64,000 nucleotides of DNA, from NCBI GenBank assembly GCA_964020085.1, contig OZ026608.1, positions 16,447,479-16,511,478 on the forward strand. The letters run 5' to 3'. The notes under the pieces were generated by a model. That model did not search any database. It was not told the DNA's origin and worked only from the letters and a program-made list of their open reading frames with translations. Positions 24,501-30,498 of this stretch are shown piece after piece (within the stretch, counting starts at the first letter, position 1; each line of letters begins with the position of its first letter). The stretch comes from Micromussa lordhowensis. Lineage: Eukaryota > Cnidaria > Anthozoa > Scleractinia > Lobophylliidae. The translations under genes and the position numbers were made by a program.

Positions 24501-24665
24501 CGAGGTCCAGAAGGCTACTATGGCTTCGCGGTCAATTACACCACGTATCCAACGTTGGTTGATTTAGTGAGACATTATCACGAGAACACGCTGCAGGTTC
24601 ATAATCCCGAACTCGATACAACCCTTAAATTCCCCGTGGGGGGTGTTTTGGGGAGGGTCTCTTAG
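3..24665 (+). CDS. PIK3R1: PI3-kinase regulatory subunit, p85-type (SAM-C1-RhoGAP-SH2-iSH2-SH2), 5' partial, 21 exons
   Basis: This is a class IA phosphoinositide 3-kinase regulatory subunit, which binds and restrains the p110 catalytic subunit and recruits it to phosphotyrosine motifs at the plasma membrane. I assembled 21 exons with GT-AG borders; every phase joins, and the coding total is 2592 nt (863 codons plus stop). Domain order is SAM, C1, RhoGAP-like, N-SH2, coiled-coil inter-SH2, C-SH2. The SH2-iSH2-SH2 core and the RMNSIKP segment of the coiled coil identify p85. The SAM and C1 domains at the N-terminus differ from the vertebrate SH3 domain. The reading frame is open to the window edge, so the true start is upstream. 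Which vertebrate paralogue (PIK3R1, 2 or 3) is closest cannot be decided; it is probably pre-duplication. Exon coordinates are given in the four block entries below. Confidence 0.9.
880..2083. repeat. Diverged tandem duplication of a ~600 bp unit in p85 intron 1
   Basis: Three blocks occur in the same order twice: 880-965, 1008-1125, 1385-1486, then 1494-1578, 1850-1980, 1988-2083. The pairs share long runs with scattered substitutions (for example CCCAATTCTTTTATA in the first, CGTTTCGACACAGCG in the third). Each copy has about 240 bp of unique sequence at a different place. No coding signal is seen. The rest of intron 1 (219-879 and 3690-5438) shows no gene. Confidence 0.7.
1459..3679. repeat. 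Cluster of nine GGTAAASTTTACC near-palindromes in p85 intron 1
   Basis: The 13-mer GGTAAA-C/G-TTTACC, which reads the same on both strands except at its centre, occurs exactly or with one or two changes at 1459, 1854, 2055, 2287, 2302, 3150, 3588, 3607 and 3667. Two copies lie in the duplicated block, but the others have unrelated flanks. I infer either multiple copies of a binding site or footprints of a very short element. Confidence 0.7.
4081..4126. repeat. Short tandem repeat, 16-bp unit, three copies
   Basis: The unit GAGGATGGAGATGCTA is repeated in tandem almost three times. It is a simple minisatellite inside p85 intron 1. Confidence 0.8.
6610..6956. mobile_element. TTAA-flanked MITE (family A, copy 1)
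   Basis: The element is bounded by TTAA at 6610-6613 and 6953-6956. Terminal inverted repeats read TTAAAGTGGTACTACGACC at the left and its near-complement at the right. The interior is similar over most of its length to 45283-45846. A TTAA target fits piggyBac-type transposition, but no transposase is present, so this is non-autonomous. It lies in a p85 intron. Confidence 0.75.
7024..7178. mobile_element. Hairpin MITE with ~45-bp arms
   Basis: Arms 7024-7068 and 7132-7178 are near-perfect inverted repeats, including AGGATATGAAGAATTCTGCA and its complement. The loop of about 65 bp carries no coding signal. It sits in a p85 intron. Confidence 0.75.
7733..7836. mobile_element. Short hairpin MITE
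   Basis: Arms of about 43 bp around 7735-7777 and 7793-7835 are inverted copies starting CCCTGCGAGCAGAGTCTCC and ending in the complement. The loop is only about 15 bp, so the transcribed intron could form a strong stem. Confidence 0.75.
9062..9257. mobile_element. Small inverted-terminal-repeat element with ACATAACG-type internal repeats
   Basis: Outer ends read GGCCTAGTTCACACTAG and, inverted, GTGTGAACTAGACC. The interior is a degenerate series of short units of the type CATAACGA. Similar sequence flanks it on both sides as an imperfect direct repeat (8876-8945 and 9245-9315), suggesting insertion into an older repeat related to 35385-35620. Confidence 0.55.
9440..9620 (+). mobile_element. 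tRNA-derived SINE copy (family S1)
   Basis: The sequence starts with a pol III A-box-like stretch (GTGGCTGAGTGGTTAGGGTG), typical of tRNA Ser/Leu-like heads, followed by a conserved body with CTCTTGTAAATAGCCAACTGG. Related copies lie at 14860-15005 (minus) and 26445-26590 (plus). Functional tRNA structure is not maintained. Confidence 0.65.
11024..11190. repeat. ACACG-type pentamer satellite
   Basis: A degenerate tandem array of 5-bp units (CGACA with variants CAACA, GCACT, CGGCA) lies just downstream of the p85 exon at 10804-10944. It creates open frames on both strands that are not genes. Confidence 0.85.
11517..12183. mobile_element. GGGAGCTT-ended DNA element (family B, copy 1) with an internal insertion
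   Basis: Ends read GGGAGCTTGAGCAA and, inverted, TTTAAGCTCCCTC. The ends and flanking interior match the shorter copy at 25108-25476. A block at about 11640-12015 absent from the other copy carries its own inverted repeat (GGTGACCTTGTTTTGATAC type near 11850 and 11950), so a second element appears to be nested. Confidence 0.65.
13238..14412. mobile_element. ~1.17 kb inverted-repeat element with nested elements
   Basis: The left end reads AGGTCCAGTTCAGAAGTCGT and the right end is the complement of AGGCCCAGTTCAGACGTCGT. Inside it, 13967-14370 is a second element with arms containing CAATTGCAGAAACGTGAGAG. A third segment (13605-13945) has a diverged relative at 57600-57920. No transposase reading frame survives. 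The p85 intron 13169-14643 is mostly this insertion. Confidence 0.65.
14860..15005 (-). mobile_element. tRNA-derived SINE copy (family S1)
   Basis: This is the reverse complement of the S1 body and head: on the minus strand it reads AGCGTGACCAAGTGGTTAGG, followed by a TCTGACCATT body and GAGTTGTTTCTCAG. It is diverged from the copies at 9440 and 26445. Confidence 0.6.
15350..15800 (-). mobile_element. LINE 3' fragment (degenerate reverse-transcriptase C-terminus plus tail)
   Basis: On the minus strand, 15533-15796 can be read as [19 protein letters not shown], which resembles the common C-terminal tail of CR1/L2/Rex1-type LINE ORF2 (pattern Y-L-x-L-P-x-P-x-T). It is followed by an AAATAAAGATCTTACC-type end with a TTTACC repeat. 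It is truncated and dead. The identification rests on motif similarity from memory. Confidence 0.55.
16105..16400. mobile_element. MITE-like repeat (family C, copy 1)
   Basis: Inverted halves share CCAATATTCTGGAAGTATCG-type and GGCCGTACTGGAA-type sequence. A relative in the opposite orientation lies at 52115-52440 in a Dab intron. The copy abuts the acceptor of p85 exon 16431-16526. Confidence 0.6.
17035..17150. mobile_element. Hairpin MITE with AACAATTATTCC ends (family D, copy 1)
   Basis: Ends read TTAACAATTATTCCAC and, inverted, GAATAATTGTTTTATA. Inner arms pair GTTGGATATGAGTTGG-like with CATATCCAAC-like sequence around a GCCAACGAGGCGCCGAG core. Related copies lie at 17262-17385 and 22278-22352. 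Confidence 0.75.
17262..17385. mobile_element. Hairpin MITE with AACAATTATCC ends (family D, copy 2)
   Basis: This copy has a nearly perfect stem (GCGGAATATCGTCTGAT and its complement) around GCCGACGAGGCCGTAGGCC. It lies about 110 bp from copy 1 in the same p85 intron and is diverged from it in the arms, so they are probably independent insertions. Confidence 0.75.
18950..19180. mobile_element. CTGGGTTAGC-ended repeat (family E, copy 1)
   Basis: The left end reads CCCTGGGTTAGCGTTAACCG and the right end CTAACCCTGGGTTAGCTTAA. The body, including CCCAGGATTAAAAGT, matches 60332-60510 over most of its length. There is no coding content. Confidence 0.65.
20400..20440. repeat. CAT/ATT microsatellite
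   Basis: A run of ATC/ATT trinucleotides lies just downstream of the 21-nt p85 microexon at 20330-20350. Confidence 0.8.
20800..20870 (-). mobile_element. Truncated tRNA-like repeat (relative of 22838-23062)
   Basis: On the minus strand it contains GGGTTCGAATCTCG, a B-box-like T-arm, and a GCACTGCACG anticodon-arm-like stretch. It shares its flanking TTCAGGCTTGAA with the longer copy at 22838-23062. The 5' half of a tRNA is missing, so it is a repeat relic, not a gene. Confidence 0.55.
21165..21325. mobile_element. Long hairpin MITE
   Basis: Arms of about 70 bp pair across a short loop near 21243. The left end has GCAATAGAGCACTTATTCCG and the right end the complement. GGGAGAATTC/GAATTCTCCC form the inner stem. 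It is in the p85 intron between 20350 and 21536. Confidence 0.8.
21801..22208. mobile_element. MITE with ACAGTCGAACCTCC ends
   Basis: The left terminus ACAGTCGAACCTCCGGTTGC and the right terminus (complement of ACAGCTGAACCTCCCGTAAG) form inverted repeats. The motif GTAAGCGACCAC recurs inside the left part. It is non-coding. Confidence 0.7.
22278..22352. mobile_element. Short hairpin MITE (family D, copy 3)
   Basis: Ends AACAATTATTCCATG and GGAACAATTGTTTTAG, with TTGGTTATAATCACTTCATA and ATCCAACAAGGGCGA inside, match copy 1 at 17035-17150 but lack part of the left arm. Confidence 0.65.
22838..23062 (-). mobile_element. Inverted-repeat element with a tRNA-like core
   Basis: Long arms (about 22838-22912 and 22983-23062) are inverted copies carrying ACACAACTTA, GCCTGAAAAAA and CAGGCCTGAA. 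On the minus strand the core has AGTTGGTAGAGCACTGC, then a possible anticodon loop, then GGTCATGGGTTCGAATCCCG, a perfect B box and T-arm. The D-arm region is imperfect and the acceptor is replaced by the arm sequence. It is a tRNA-derived repeat, not a confident tRNA gene. Confidence 0.65.
23995..24335. mobile_element. Near-perfect hairpin MITE, ~340 bp
   Basis: Arms of over 100 bp each (left from ACAAATGGTGGAACAGAGAA, right ending in its near-complement) flank a centre with three direct copies of CCTCGGTGGGAA-like sequence. It occupies much of the p85 intron immediately before the last exon. Confidence 0.8.
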
Positions 24666-26440
24666 AAATGTCAGTTGTAGCTTTCTGTTCCGTGCAATCT
24701 TGGTCAAAGTGAAGAAGGCTTGTCCAGGGTGAGGTAACAAGGGAAGTTCCTTGTTCCCTCAGGGCAATTTCTTGGTTCCCGATGGGAAGTTCCTTGTAGT
24801 ATAAATTTGTAATTGTAAATTATTTTTCTTTGTGCCATGGCGTAGAAATGATTTATATTAAGATTTATTTTCAATGATAGATATCTTTTATTTCAAGAAA
24901 ATTATGTCTCGGTAACTTGTAAGTTCGTTAGGCGTGTTGTCCGGAAATTACGTCTCGAAGGTTTAATAACATTTCTTTCTCTCTGTCCCCCCCCCCCCCC
25001 CCCCCACCAACTTCGTGTTTACTTGGAAGGCAGAGTAGAACTAAACGTCTTTAATTAAAATGGGCAATCCCAGTCTTTATAATCACCGTTCCTTTTTGTC
25101 AATATTAGGGAGCTTAGCAAACCACGACGACACGGCAACGGAGAACGTCACCAAACAAAAGTTTAATTAGCAAAACAATAGCTGTGCACGTGCGTGATAA
25201 ATCTTTGTACATTTCTTAGCCGTTTCTTTGCAAAACAACAACGCAAAATAACCAAGTTCTGCGTCGTCTGAAGTAGGGAAACAACGACGGCTCATTTTTC
25301 GCATTTCCATTTGGAATTGAACGCTGTCATTGCATATTTAACCTGAGCACGTTTTCAGAGCCATTGGCTTACTGAACAGATCTAGACAGTTGCGATTTCG
25401 CTGGTAAAATATAAATTCATTTTTTACTAGGCGTCGTCCTCGACGTCGCCTTCGTCGTTGCTTAAGCTCCCTAAATACGTGAGTAGGCTATTAGTTTCAG
25501 ACTTCCTTCGATTCGAATTAATTTTTGTAAATCACTTAGAAAAAATAATGTAACTCAAAAGTTTATCTGTAGGCTCTACTTCCACCCCCACCCCTTCCCC
25601 CTGCGGAACAAAAAAAGTTGAGTCTAACCTTCTAGCCGTTGTATTGATGTTCGAGACCAAAAGGATGGGGGGATAGTTTACAAACATCGCTTGCTTGGCG
25701 ATTTAACTTTATTGCTATAAGATTAGGTGAGAAATTAATTCTTCAGTATTCCGTAGCATCCAGAAGCTATGATCATTTCGTTATATTGTATCTGGCGTGG
25801 TGTATTTCTAATGAAAGATCTCCTTAGCCTCGCATTTGATACTTGTTAGGTCAAGCATAGGTAAGGTTCAATCCTGGGAGTGAAAATAAATTATTATTTT
25901 GGACGTTTGTGTTTATTTGTTATTTCTGTACTTTTGGTAGTCGTTAGCGTCGCGCAACTGTTCTCGGCAGACGTTGTGTGACAAGACCCACACTGAACGG
26001 GCTTGAGCCCAGGCTCTCTTAACTTTCCGGCCGGTTTTTCCCTCCACATTGTGTTCACTCTAACACCGAAACTTGTTTGCAATGAATATACTTATAAGAA
26101 ACACGTTTCCCCATAACACCTAAAGTTGGTCTTTTCAAAAACAATCTCTACGGATCATAAGCGGGAGAATTTATAGACACTTCTGTCAGTGAAAGATGTT
26201 TCATTTTGTGATAAGGATAGTTTTTACGTGTTTAAATGTGGTGTGAACGCAACAGAGTCATAATCTGTGCAAAATTGTATCTTTGCCTAGTTCCTTGGGC
26301 GTCGATATTTCGCCTCGGACAGTCGTTTTAGGTCACGTGGTTTGAGGCGAAGTCAATTGACCGTGAAGGCCTGGGAGAAAGCCGTCTAGCTGACTGGCTG
26401 ATATTGACAAAGGACTAATATGAACATTAAGTTTGACCGT
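24666..26440. other. p85 3' untranslated region and flank
   Basis: No coding exon is seen. A candidate poly(A) signal AATAAA lies at 25885-25890, about 1.2 kb past the stop. A C-homopolymer (about 17 C) lies near 24990. The family B element at 25108-25476 would lie inside a 3' UTR reaching this signal. Confidence 0.5.
25108..25476. mobile_element. GGGAGCTT-ended DNA element (family B, copy 2)
   Basis: Inverted ends (GGGAGCTTAGCAAACCACGA at the left, complement of GGGAGCTTAAGCAACGACGA at the right) and an interior shared with 11517-12183, including GCACGTGCGTGATAAATCTT. It is non-autonomous. Confidence 0.75.
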
Positions 26441-26444
26441 GCCC

Positions 26445-26590
26445 CGATTGGAGGCCGTGTGACCGAGAGGTTAGCTTCAAGTCCCGCTCTGACCACTTAG
26501 CTGGAGTCGTTTGTCGGTAGACCCTAGTTCAACTCCTCGGTCATGCTTGTAAATGGTCAACTGGTCTGAGTTGTAGCGTTACACGCACGA
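26445..26590 (+). mobile_element. tRNA-derived SINE copy (family S1)
   Basis: The head GGCCGTGTGACCGAGAGGTT is followed by TCTGACCACTTAGCTGGAGT and CTTGTAAATGGTCAACTGG, matching the S1 body seen at 9440 and, inverted, at 14860. Confidence 0.6.
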
Positions 26591-26599
26591 ACCAGCCAC

Positions 26600-26755
26600 G
26601 AGGCCAAGTCATCCTCGAGTCACGAGTCGACATCGAGTCAACCACGAGACAAGCCAGGTTTTCCTTTCTTCAGTTTGTCCCGAAAAAATAATATAGATTG
26701 CAGGAAATAAAATGTACGAATATAGATTGTCTTAGCAGTCAACAACAAAGCATTT
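26600..26755 (+). repeat. Repeat copy inverted relative to 29075-29535
   Basis: The sequence with CACGAGTCGACATCGAGTCA, then CAGTTTGTCCCG and ATATAGATTGCAGGAAATAA reappears on the opposite strand at about 29075-29160 and 29465-29535, where about 300 bp interrupts it. Confidence 0.6.
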
Positions 26756-26840
26756 TCATAACAAGCTCACCTCGCTCGCGGCTCGCGTCTTACACAATGA
26801 ATGGAATATAGAATGTTGGCTATAAAGCTATTAAAGCAGC

Positions 26841-28209
26841 TTAAGGCGGCTCAGAACAGTTCCCAGCACTTAGATTTCGATGGATCATTATAACCACTGT
26901 TCATCACTTGATGCTATAAGCATGATATCAAAAACTGTCCACGGTGAAATTTTTTTTATTATCAAATTTTAATAAGCATGATAGAATGCAACTTTTGGCA
27001 AAGAAATTCTGTAGATAGGTCAGAGCCACCTTAAATTTTCAAAACTTTAGGGTAGCTCTGAACCCTATGTAGAGATTTTTCAAAACCTTTGCCAAAAAAT
27101 GCGTCTTTATCAAGCTTATTAAAATTTGACTAATTTTAAAAAATTCACCGTTCCGTTTTTAAATTATAAGCCCCTAAAACTGTAATTAAGGGTTTTTTAG
27201 CAGGTCATACTAGTGCTATGGTAACCTATTGTGTCACGAAAAGGCCGATAACAACGTGTTCATCAATGATTGGGCAGTTTCGTGACATCAAGTGATAGAG
27301 TGGTTTTAAGGGACCGTTCATTTTTTATGGGGTAGGGGGGGCTGGTGGGATTTGGTAGATAGTCCTTGTAGCATATGATGGCCCCCCCCCCTCTTAACCG
27401 GATATTTTTTCCCTGGCCCCCCCTCATAAACTTAAATTTTTTTTGATGACCCCCCCCCCCAAAAAAAGTCAAAAGCAAAGCAAAAAGAATGATCAAGTAA
27501 AGTTTACCTTATAAGTTAAATACAAAAACTGCAGTTTCAAAAAGTTCTTTTTGAATCACCGTTTTCACCTATGGGATATGTCCTTTGTGTACTCTGACTA
27601 TTTTTAACCCAACAAGTTCCCTAACTAGAGGGGTTCGGGGGCATTCTCCCCCGAGAAAATTTAGAATTTCAGAACTTCAGAAACGCTATTTTACGCCATT
27701 CTGGCAAACATTTTGTAACATTTGTAGATTCATTTACTGCAGTTTAAATTGAAAATAGTAGAAATAATTTTTAAATATTTACATGTGCACTGACCATGGT
27801 AATCTGTCTTTTCCTTTGATAAACAAGGTACTGTTTGTTGTTGGGAGTGAACATTCTCAAGTAGTTTTGAATTGATATTGTTCCATCCATTACAAACTAG
27901 GGGGGTCCAGGGGGCATGCTCCCCCGGGAAATTTTAGATTTTTAGAACCTCAGAAATGCAATTTTAGGGCATTTTGGTAGAAAATTTTGCACCATCATAG
28001 ATGCTGTTATTACAACATTTTAGGGTAATTTTTTGAGTGGCCCCCCTTACAGACAATATTTTTTTGGCTGGCCCCCCCTTTAAGGCCAGTTTTTTTTTCA
28101 TGGCCCCCCCGTCAATCCCACCAGCCCCCCCCCCTATCTCATAAAAAATGAACGGTCCCTAAAGACCCATCAAAATATAAGTGTTGGAAACTGTTTTGAG
28201 CCACCTTAA
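26841..28209. mobile_element. TTAA-bounded element interrupted by a second transposon (family F)
   Basis: The left end TTAAGGCGGCTCAGAACAGT and the right end (complement of TTAAGGTGGCTCAAAACAGT) are inverted repeats, and both begin with TTAA. The internal part 26940-27150 is itself a large inverted repeat. The element at 45843-46449 shares these ends (TTAAGGTGGTTCGAAACAGT). No transposase gene is seen. Confidence 0.7.
27310..28159. mobile_element. Non-autonomous DNA transposon, 850 bp, 3-bp TAA duplication
   Basis: Inverted ends read GGGACCGTTCATTTTTTATG at the left and its complement at the right. It is flanked by TAA at 27307-27309 and 28160-28162, which fits a 3-bp target duplication of the PIF/Harbinger type (inference). 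The interior is rich in C and T runs with two GGGGCATTCTCCCC-like segments. It inserted into the family F element. Confidence 0.7.
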
Positions 28210-28261
28210 TCGATATTCGATAGCCAGTTTAAAAGTGTATTTGTAATAGATGTTAATTTAT

Positions 28262-28271
28262 AGGAAACAAC

Positions 28272-28304
<33 letters not shown>

Positions 28305-28345
28305 ATCCTTTATTTAAACACGATAAGGTTTTAAGCTCAAAGCTT
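28262..28345. repeat. ATC microsatellite joined to a LINE-like tail
   Basis: About ten ATC units are followed by CCTTTATTTAAACACGATAA. On the minus strand this reads as a TTTAAATAAAGG-type LINE 3' end with an ATG repeat tail. No reverse-transcriptase frame is attached. Confidence 0.5.
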
Positions 28346-28489
28346 GTGGGATCACGTCAAGAACTTCATAGTTTAAAATTTTTAACTGCCGGGGGGTACT
28401 TAGATTTCTGAATAACCTTGTCCGTGAGTCGAGACCAAAACGTTACATGCATTTTAAACCCTTTGGCATTTCTGAACAAATATCGAGTC

Positions 28490-28830
28490 CTCTCAGAGGG
28501 TTTCAACTGTAATTTGTGTATCTGACAATTTTTATGTGACAAATAGGTTTGATCGTGTAGATGGCACAGCAAATATTCGTCAGCAGTTCAACGTTTACTG
28601 CGCCAGTAATGACTTTGGACGGCAGAGATACACAGAAACAAGGCGAGGCTGTGTAGACATGGCACTTACGGACATATTTGCCAAATTTTACGTGATGAGT
28701 CATCTACACGAGCAAAGAGCAAATTTTCACATGTGACAATTTTTGTTTGTCACATGAAAACTGGCGCGCGTCATTTTTTCAGCAAATAAAAATTGTCACA
28801 CAAATATTGCCACAGGAAATGTGCTCGGGT
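28490..28830. mobile_element. Repeat with inverted TGACAATTTTT ends
   Basis: The motif TGACAATTTTTATGTGACAA near 28523 recurs in direct and inverted form near 28735, 28755 and 28790. It is probably a MITE fragment. Small open frames across it have no recognisable product. Confidence 0.45.
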
Positions 28831-29074
28831 GGATGCGGCTTTAAACCTATCAGAGTTGACTCCGGAGTCAGGAGTCTACAGAGCACGAATATATTGTGTC
28901 GAAACGTCGAGTTTTTGTATTATGACAAAGCTCGAAATTTCCTAAACTAAAAGCCAAAATAAAATTAGAAATATAGCTTGACATTTCTGAACTGAAGATC
29001 TACTATTCTAAGAAGAATTGAATGAATTATTCCGTGGAAATTCTATATTAATTATCTAGGCACAGTGGTTATCA

Positions 29075-29535
29075 AACTGCCCTGTTGTTAACTGCCAAGA
29101 CAATCCATATTCGTATATTTTATTTCCTACAATCTATATTTTTGTCGGGACAAAATAAAAAAATGACCATAAAAAATTGCGACAGCACGTTTCTTAAAAA
29201 CATTCTAAGATTCAAAAAGCTAAAAAGCTGATTTAAAATCGACGACGTTTCGACGTTACCATAACGTCATTATCAAGTCAACAACTGCATAAAAACTAGG
29301 TTCTATATAAATTCTAAGACGAACAATAAGCGATGAAAATATTTACAAAAGTTACAAGTTAAACAAAAAGTTTCGTACGTATGGAGTCCGTTTGAACATT
29401 CAAATTAGGTTTGAATTTCTTAATATAAAGCATTTCAAACACTAAACAATCAAATTTGCCAACAAAAAAACTGGCTTGACACGTGGATGATTCGTGGTTG
29501 ACTCGATGCGGACTCGTGACTCGAAGCGCGTCTGC
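29075..29535 (-). repeat. Interrupted inverted copy of 26600-26755
   Basis: The parts 29075-29160 and 29465-29535 match the left copy in reverse. The inserted block includes GACGTTTCGACGTTACCATA. The rest of 29540-30270 shows nothing recognisable. Confidence 0.5.
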
Positions 29536-30372
29536 CTCCCTCCAGTTTACATTTTAAGCCTATTGTATTTTTTCAAATATTTCTTTCTTTCATTTTAAGT
29601 GGCATGTCTGAGCTACTAGCTAGCTAGGCGTAGATAAACGCATCGTCCACCATATGTATAAAAACTGAAAACATTTGAGACTGGTCTTTCCCTCTTTTCG
29701 TGTTAAAATTCGCGCAACAAGGGGCTTAGAGAAATGTAAAGGTCAGTAACTGGCAACTACCAGACGCAGTCCAAGTTTTCTGCGACAAAAAAAATTCAGT
29801 TTCCCCAGTCCTAGGGAAACCGTTGAATCAGCTATTTTGGTGCCGTTTCGTGTCCTTGTAAATACAGTTTTATATGTTTCCACTTGAGAGTTTTTTCCTT
29901 ACAAAAGTGGGGAGGGGGCGTTCACGAGGTTCTTCTTTTTTCTTTTTCCTGGGGCCGACAACCGTTCTTGCATAATAAAACATTAAACATGTCTCCCGCG
30001 CGAACAAAGAATCCGATAAGTGAGAGCCCCCAGTGTTCAAAAAAGTAACAAAACAAAACAAATCGGTGGTGTACTCTTTGGGAACAAGTAATCGTGGCAA
30101 TGGAATTATTATCCTGTAAGCGTGCTTTTTGTGTAACACTTATTTAATATTGTATTTTCCCTTAAATTCGTTACAATTTTTTATTCGCACCGACGATCCT
30201 ATATTCATTATGCTTAGAATTTTAATGAAGTTGAGTGAAATTCTAAACTCCACAGTCCCTGAGTCCTTAGTGTGGCTGGCTTTCGGGGTTTCCGGAAGCG
30301 ACAACAAGTCACGGACATCCAGACGTGTGGTGCATTTTCATTGGTTCACTAGCATCACGTGGTAGATTTGCA

Positions 30373-30391
30373 CCAATCACAGTACACCACG
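30373..30391 (+). promoter_or_regulatory. ER-stress response element (ERSE) of calreticulin
   Basis: The sequence matches the ERSE consensus CCAAT-N9-CCACG exactly: CCAAT at 30373-30377, nine bases, CCACG at 30387-30391. ERSE is bound by NF-Y with ATF6 or XBP1 and drives ER chaperone genes under unfolded-protein stress. It lies 108 bp before the calreticulin ATG. A TCACGTGG motif near 30355 resembles an XBP1/UPR element. Confidence 0.85.
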
Positions 30392-30498
30392 CAGAAGGCC
30401 GGTGAAATCGTATTCATTCACATGGTTGCTTGTCACAGCGAGTTTTCATTCGAAGACTTTCTGGAGGTGTAACTGTTGTAGTTTGTGTTTTCTAAATT

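Larger units (their letters stand above)
21536..24665 (+). other. PIK3R1: p85 linker and C-terminal SH2 domain, four exons
   Basis: Exons are 21536-21592, 22603-22653, 23408-23503 and 24467-24665. The first two encode an acidic linker ([15 protein letters not shown], then [17 protein letters not shown]). The last two encode the C-SH2 with binding loop GTFMIRES, then [17 protein letters not shown] and the helix [20 protein letters not shown]. The stop codon is TAG at 24663-24665. The C-terminal SH2 binds the second pYxxM motif of receptors or adaptors. Intron 21593-22602 and intron 23504-24466 are largely transposon-derived. Confidence 0.88.

Noticed and set aside
28366..28950. Cluster of short open frames on both strands between p85 and calreticulin
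   Set aside because: The segment has repeated inverted motifs (TGACAATTTTT) and no recognisable protein.
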